Source of the DNA: Cryptomeria japonica
Taxonomy: Eukaryota > Streptophyta > Pinopsida > Cupressales > Cupressaceae
NCBI RefSeq assembly: GCF_030272615.1
Contig: NC_081409.1
Location: 527,926,291-527,990,290 of the forward strand
Direction: 5' to 3'
Length of the DNA: 64,000 nt
The first letter of the stretch is position 1. Each line of letters starts with the position of its first letter. The translations under genes and the position numbers were made by a program. Below, piece by piece: positions 60,131-64,000 of this stretch. The notes beneath the pieces were generated by a model. It ran no database searches, was not told the DNA's origin, and saw only the letters and a list, made by a program, of their open reading frames with translations.

Positions 60131-60309
60131 CACACAAAATCAGAGTTGAAAAATATCCCATGAACACCATTTGAGGTGACGAGATGCTAAAACAGAGACT
60201 GAGAACGTGAATCTGGAACCCAAAAGAGCTAATTTATGCGCCAAAAGAGCTAATCAACCTGTTAATGAGATTTTTTGCAAGAAAACTTGTTAAAGATCAA
60301 AGGGGCTAG

Positions 60310-60331
60310 GCCCCATAGTGGGTGTCAATTA
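60310..60331 (-). other. Element A primer binding site
   Basis: The minus strand reads TTGACACCCACTATGGGGC just after the LTR end. It resembles TTGGCGCCCACCGTGGGGC found after many plant Gypsy LTRs, with a few changes. Confidence 0.6.
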
Positions 60332-60332
60332 A

Positions 60333-61454
60333 TGTGCTGCTAAAATTAGGGCCAATGATAATAAACAAGCACAATTAATGAGACAACAAAATATAAATGA
60401 AAAGCAAATTGAAAACTATATAAGACCAAACCATAAGCCCCCCTTGAGATGTCCTATCTTCATCTATTTTTAAGGACCTTAAAGGTGTCAGATTGTTGGC
60501 TCTCAGCAAGCAATGACCTCCAAAGTGGCAACTCAAAAATTGAGTTGCTATATGATCATGATAATGCAAATGCACGAGGATAGGATGATTAATTGATGCA
60601 TGATTTAGCTAAAATGATTCATTCAAGCTACATGATTGATAAAATGAAACTAGATTAACATGAAAATAGACTATGATTAATCTAATTAACAATTATTGCT
60701 AGATGATCAAGATGTAAAATGTGTATAGTAAGTATGCAAAAACTATGAATGCAAGGGGATCTTTATTGATCCAAAATGAGGGGTATTTATAGGATTTCCA
60801 AGGCCAAAGTTGAGGTGGCATGAATCAATGGTCTAGGTTTGATCTGAAGATATCAAGGGCTAGAATTGAGGAAGTTGCAGAAGAGGTTGGAGGAAGGGAC
60901 ACATATCATCTCTATGGTGACAAGTGTCATGGAACCTTTCTCATGAGAGGGAAAGTGTCCAAGGGAGAAGACATGTGGCCAAAGTGCCGTGTGTCTCAAG
61001 GAGGGGATATCCAACCCATAGGAGGTTAGAATAAAAAAGGTTAGGATGTGCAAGATAAGATAGAGTTAGTTAAACTTAGGATTAGATGGAATGGGTTAGG
61101 CTAGGGGTGGTTAGGCTAGGTGGTTAGAAGTTAGAATCCATGTGCTTAATTTTAATTTTGGAATTCAAATAATTGAGAAAATGGATAATTAATCTCAACA
61201 AACTTGGATTTTTTAATTTTAATTATGGGATTAGAAGAATTGATTTAAATGGAGGGAATTAATTAATCAAAAGGGAGATGTGAAATGAAATATATAAATA
61301 AATCATTTAGATTTATTTACAAGTAGATGAATAGGGAAATTAATCAAATTACTTGTGAATTCAATTAACTGGGAAGGGGGATTAATTAAATAACTATGTA
61401 TTTAATCAATTATCTTCAGACCATTTTTAGGCATATATAGTACTAACAGCTACA
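60333..61454 (-). repeat. Element A 5' LTR (about 1122 bp)
   Basis: Plus-strand ends TGTGCTGCTAA and CAGCTACA; the minus start TGTAGCTGTTAG is an imperfect inverted match of the other end. Primer site and leader are on the left, and a fragment of another element on the right. A TATA box and poly(A) signal on the minus strand support it. The outer edge is inferred because the partner LTR is outside the window. Confidence 0.65.
60762..60792 (-). promoter_or_regulatory. Element A TATA box and poly(A) signal
   Basis: The minus strand has CTATAAATA (60792-60784) and, 17 bp later, AATAAA (60767-60762), a compact U3/R layout. Confidence 0.65.
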
Positions 61455-62161
61455 CCAGTAACCCAATCAAGGAGCAATTATAATCTCAAAAATAGGAATG
61501 GAAATCCTGATCAAGGGACATCAGCTAGGATGTTTGTGAAAGATAAATCCACTGGTGGATCAAAGTTTCAGACTTCCAAACAAAATGAAGATATGAAAAT
61601 ACATCCAAATGCATCTTAGAAATACATCCCAAAGAAAATAGCAATGGATAAAAGTAAAATACCAAAAAATCACAATAGAAGAAGCAAAGTATCGAAAAGC
61701 AGAAGCCAATTGAGCATAAGGTAAGTAAAGGTGATCAAAATATAAACTTGCCTTCATTTGATATAACACAAGCACTATCACAAATTAAGATGTCAGTCCC
61801 ATTTTTGGAAACGATAAAAATTGAAGAATATAGAAACAATATTGTCAAGTTGATCTCAAGTATGTCTCACAAACCTGAAGCCTCTACGAATGAAATAGAT
61901 GATGGAAAAGGCAACAAGGTTAAAAAAAAGAGTGATAGGGAGATGATGAAAACCCCTGAAGTATATTTAGGGAATATCCTTACTAGCAACCCTTCAAAAA
62001 TTGATCCTTTTTATACCACCTTGTTGATCAATAACAAGTTGGTAAAAAATTGTATGATAAATTCAGGAGCTGCAATAAACATTATGTCATTCGTAGTGAT
62101 GAAAGAGTTAGGATTATGGATTGATACCACCTATGGGAAGTATTATTCCATGGATAACTGA
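61455..62161 (+). pseudogene. Element B fragment: gag-pro linker and protease
   Basis: Plus-strand relative of the giant element. A linker with SRSNYNLKNRN (compare HNYNLRS at 37890) is followed by the open stretch 61748-62161: ITQALSQIKMSVPFLETIKI, then KIDPFYTTLLINNKLVKNCMINSGAAINIM. The catalytic DSG is NSG here, so the protease would be dead. Residues match the giant element at about half the positions by eye, so it is a related but different family. Confidence 0.8.
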
Positions 62162-62991
62162 TTTATCCTAGTCATTGGAGTCATGTGGGATGTGGAACTT
62201 GGACTAGCCTCATACCCTGAATCATCATATAAAATGGATGTTACAGTAGTGGATACTCCTCCATACTCCAGAATGCTCCTCTCTAGACAATGGACAATGA
62301 AAAAGGGAGTAAATGTCCAATTAGATCTCTCCTATGTAGCGATACGCATGAATGGGAAAGATATAAAGTTGTATAGGGAACCAAGAGTTGAACATGTAAT
62401 TGAAAATGTTGACACTAACGAGATGAACTTTTTTGTGATATTCATTTAGGAAGTTTCACGATTGAGCTTTCACACCCGTAGGTTAAGAACACTCATCCAG
62501 TTGATAGGGAGATACAATTAGATGAAGAAGGTGTGTGGAAGATGTAGTTTGATAGAGCTTGTAGTAAGGAAGGGAATGGGGTTGGTGTGGTCTTCATTGC
62601 ACCAAGTGGTAAAACATTCAAGTACTCATTTCTATTATCATTTGTATGCACAAATAATATAGCTAAATATGAAGCACTAATGTTAGGGTTGAATCCAGCT
62701 ATAAAGTATGGTATAAAATTGCTAAGTGTCTTTAGAGATTTAGAGCTTGTAGTGTTACAAGTTAGATCTAAGTATTCTTACAAAAACAAGAGGCTGAAAT
62801 AGTATAAACAGACAATATGGGATTTAGTGGAAATGTTAGATGCATTTTCAATTGAGTGGGTAGATAGATCAAAAACATAATAGAAGACTTCTTAGCTAAT
62901 ATTGCTCTGAGGCAGAATGATTTAACTCTTTCTTGTATTACTGAGGTTGAGATTAAGGCCAAACCTTCAGTACAACATATTCTTGGAACAA
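62162..62991 (+). pseudogene. Element B fragment: PR-RNH linker and first RNase H
   Basis: 62183-62449 carries MWDVELGLASYPESS and YKMDVTVVDTPPYSRMLLSRQW, followed by VNVQLDLSYVAIRMNGKDIK, matching 43122-43320. The RNase H runs from about 62545 with the frame broken at 62450-62580: DRACSKEGNGVGVVF, TNNIAKYEALMLGL (catalytic Glu changed to Lys) and FRDLELVVLQVRSKY (second Asp-Ser changed). It shows the same PR then RNase H order as the giant element. The sequence ends at a Copia-type LTR before any RT. Confidence 0.78.
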
Positions 62992-64000
62992 TGTTTTTTC
63001 ATTGATGTCAACATATTCCTCTATGTGTTCCAGTGTTGCAGTTAGATTAAATGAGTTGGTTTTTCCAATGTGTTGCACATGATTTATTGCGGATTAAAAA
63101 GTTTTATGATAAGTATCTCTAGTTCATTCAGTAGAAGTTTATGTGGTCTGCATCATGATTTGGTCGAGTTATGAGGTCTAGTACTGAGGTTGGTTTTTCA
63201 GATGTTCAATGTTGGTCAGTGTTCCAATTTTTTCTCTGCATTGCTCCAGAATTGAAATATCTTGGTTTGCATATTTGGCAGTGTGTTTGGACATTCTGGT
63301 GTTTCCTCAATTCAGATAGTTCATGAATTGGATGTATGCAAGATTATTTTTTAGTTTGACAATTAGGTTAATTAGTGTCCTGGAGGTTTGATATAATGGT
63401 AATGATAATTCTAGTAAGTGGTGATGTTATAGTTGTTGTTATGGTTATTCATGTTCCTTGTGGATGTTTCTAGATTGTGTTCTATCTATGTTGTTGGTAT
63501 GCATTGATCATTGTGCACATTATTGATGATTTTCCTTATTCTGGTGTTATTCTTCACATTACGCGACATTCATGGTGATTGTAGCATGTTGTAGATGTTT
63601 GAGGCATAATTCTTGGAGGTGTTTCATGTTTGAGGAGTTGATTTCGGTCTAGACTATTTCTTAGCTGATATTGTTTTGGTCTGCATGTGTTATTGTAGCG
63701 TGTATGGTTATATTTTGTTATTTGTGTTCTAGGTTGACCCAACCTTGAAATATAGGTTGATGATATGTATAAATTGATGTCATATCTTGTTATGGATGTA
63801 TCTATGATATCAGTGTGTGTAATATGTGAATAATTCTTTAATCTTTCAATAGTAGAGAAGAAATGTGAAGTGTAGCAGAGCAATATATGTGCTTAACTGA
63901 AACTCTAACCAGGCATGAGGAGATGATAATCTATCAATTCATGATCTTCTAGATGTAATCTAAATATTTTTGTAAGATGGTGAGTCTTCCTCAGGGTTGT
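62992..64000 (+). repeat. Copia-type LTR, partial (runs off the window)
   Basis: Starts at TGTTTTTTCATTGATGTC and keeps the words TCATTGATGTCAACATATTCCT, GTGTTCTA..GTTGACC and CTTCCTCAGGGTTGT in the same order as the Copia LTRs at 24170 and 55272, but it is clearly diverged. It cuts element B. Only LTR is visible, so orientation is taken from similarity. Confidence 0.7.

Larger units (their letters stand above)
57196..60309 (-). other. Element A leader (5' untranslated region)
   Basis: 3.1 kb between primer site and gag start, without a supported ORF; long leaders are known in Athila/Tat-type elements. It contains the 21-bp minisatellite in two blocks. The middle, 58830-59900, is unique sequence with no recognised feature. 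Confidence 0.6.
12720..61454 (-). mobile_element. Element A: Athila/Tat-like Gypsy, minus strand, split by nested insertions
   Basis: Pieces in order on the minus strand: 5' LTR 61454-60333, primer site about 60330-60310, long leader 60309-57196 with a 21-bp minisatellite, gag start 57195-56518, gag end 24124-23375, protease region 23354-22813, then 14724-12720. The breaks are explained by a Copia element in gag and a non-autonomous element in the protease. RT, RNase H, IN and the 3' LTR are not in the window. Gag style, G-patch and the LGRPWIH block fit the non-chromovirus Athila/Tat branch; the exact lineage is not settled. Confidence 0.7.

Noticed and set aside
1-64000. Host genes, tRNA, rRNA, CRISPR or bacterial-type operons
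   Set aside because: All long coding-like frames are assigned to retrotransposons or to ORFs inside them. Sequences such as TGGTATCAGAGC are primer sites, not tRNA genes. No spaced direct-repeat array of CRISPR type was seen.

Overview
The window looks like plant nuclear DNA made entirely of nested LTR retrotransposons, with no recognisable host gene, rRNA, tRNA or CRISPR array. Multi-kilobase LTRs, solo LTRs, Met-initiator primer sites and insertions stacked four deep suggest a large repeat-rich genome. A gymnosperm, perhaps a conifer, is my best guess; this is inference and I have no marker gene to prove it.

Layout from left to right. 1-2742: 3' end and 3' LTR of a plus-strand element that starts outside the window. 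2867-12719: minus-strand Ty3/Gypsy chromovirus (decayed gag, PR, RT, RNase H, IN and chromodomain) with a full 3.65 kb LTR on the left and a truncated LTR on the right. 12720-61454: element A, a minus-strand Athila/Tat-like Gypsy whose 5' LTR is at 60333-61454. Its leader holds a long 21-bp minisatellite. Its gag lies at 57195-56518 and 24124-23375, and its protease/G-patch region at 23354-22813 and 14724-12720. Two insertions split A: a non-autonomous element (14725-22812, duplication ATAAG) exactly at the protease active-site motif, and a Copia element (about 24170-56517) inside gag.

The Copia element itself contains a 1.06 kb solo LTR at the start of its gag (25462-26520, duplication ATCTC). 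It also contains a giant plus-strand Tat-like Gypsy element, 29121-53373 (24.25 kb, duplication GGTGT), whose protease is broken by a 4.5 kb solo LTR (38521-43025, duplication GAAAT). Right of A, 61455-62991 is a fragment of a relative of the giant element, followed by a Copia-type LTR that runs off the window.

The most notable feature is in the giant element. Each of its 6.3 kb LTRs carries one long open frame of 1213 codons (30874-34515 and 48794-52435) for a protein I do not recognise, about 0.6 kb downstream of a TATA box. The two copies have no indels relative to each other over 3.64 kb, and their nonsense mutations fall at different codons, so the parent element had an uninterrupted LTR-resident gene. 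The U3 upstream holds a 279-bp tandem duplication, each unit with a hairpin and a CACGTG box. Its polymerase order is also odd: PR, RNase H, RT, RNase H, IN. The non-autonomous element in A carries a different long unknown ORF with the same general plan (MAPK start, globular N-terminal part, basic middle, coiled-coil end).

All coding regions here carry stops or frameshifts, so no element looks able to move by itself now.
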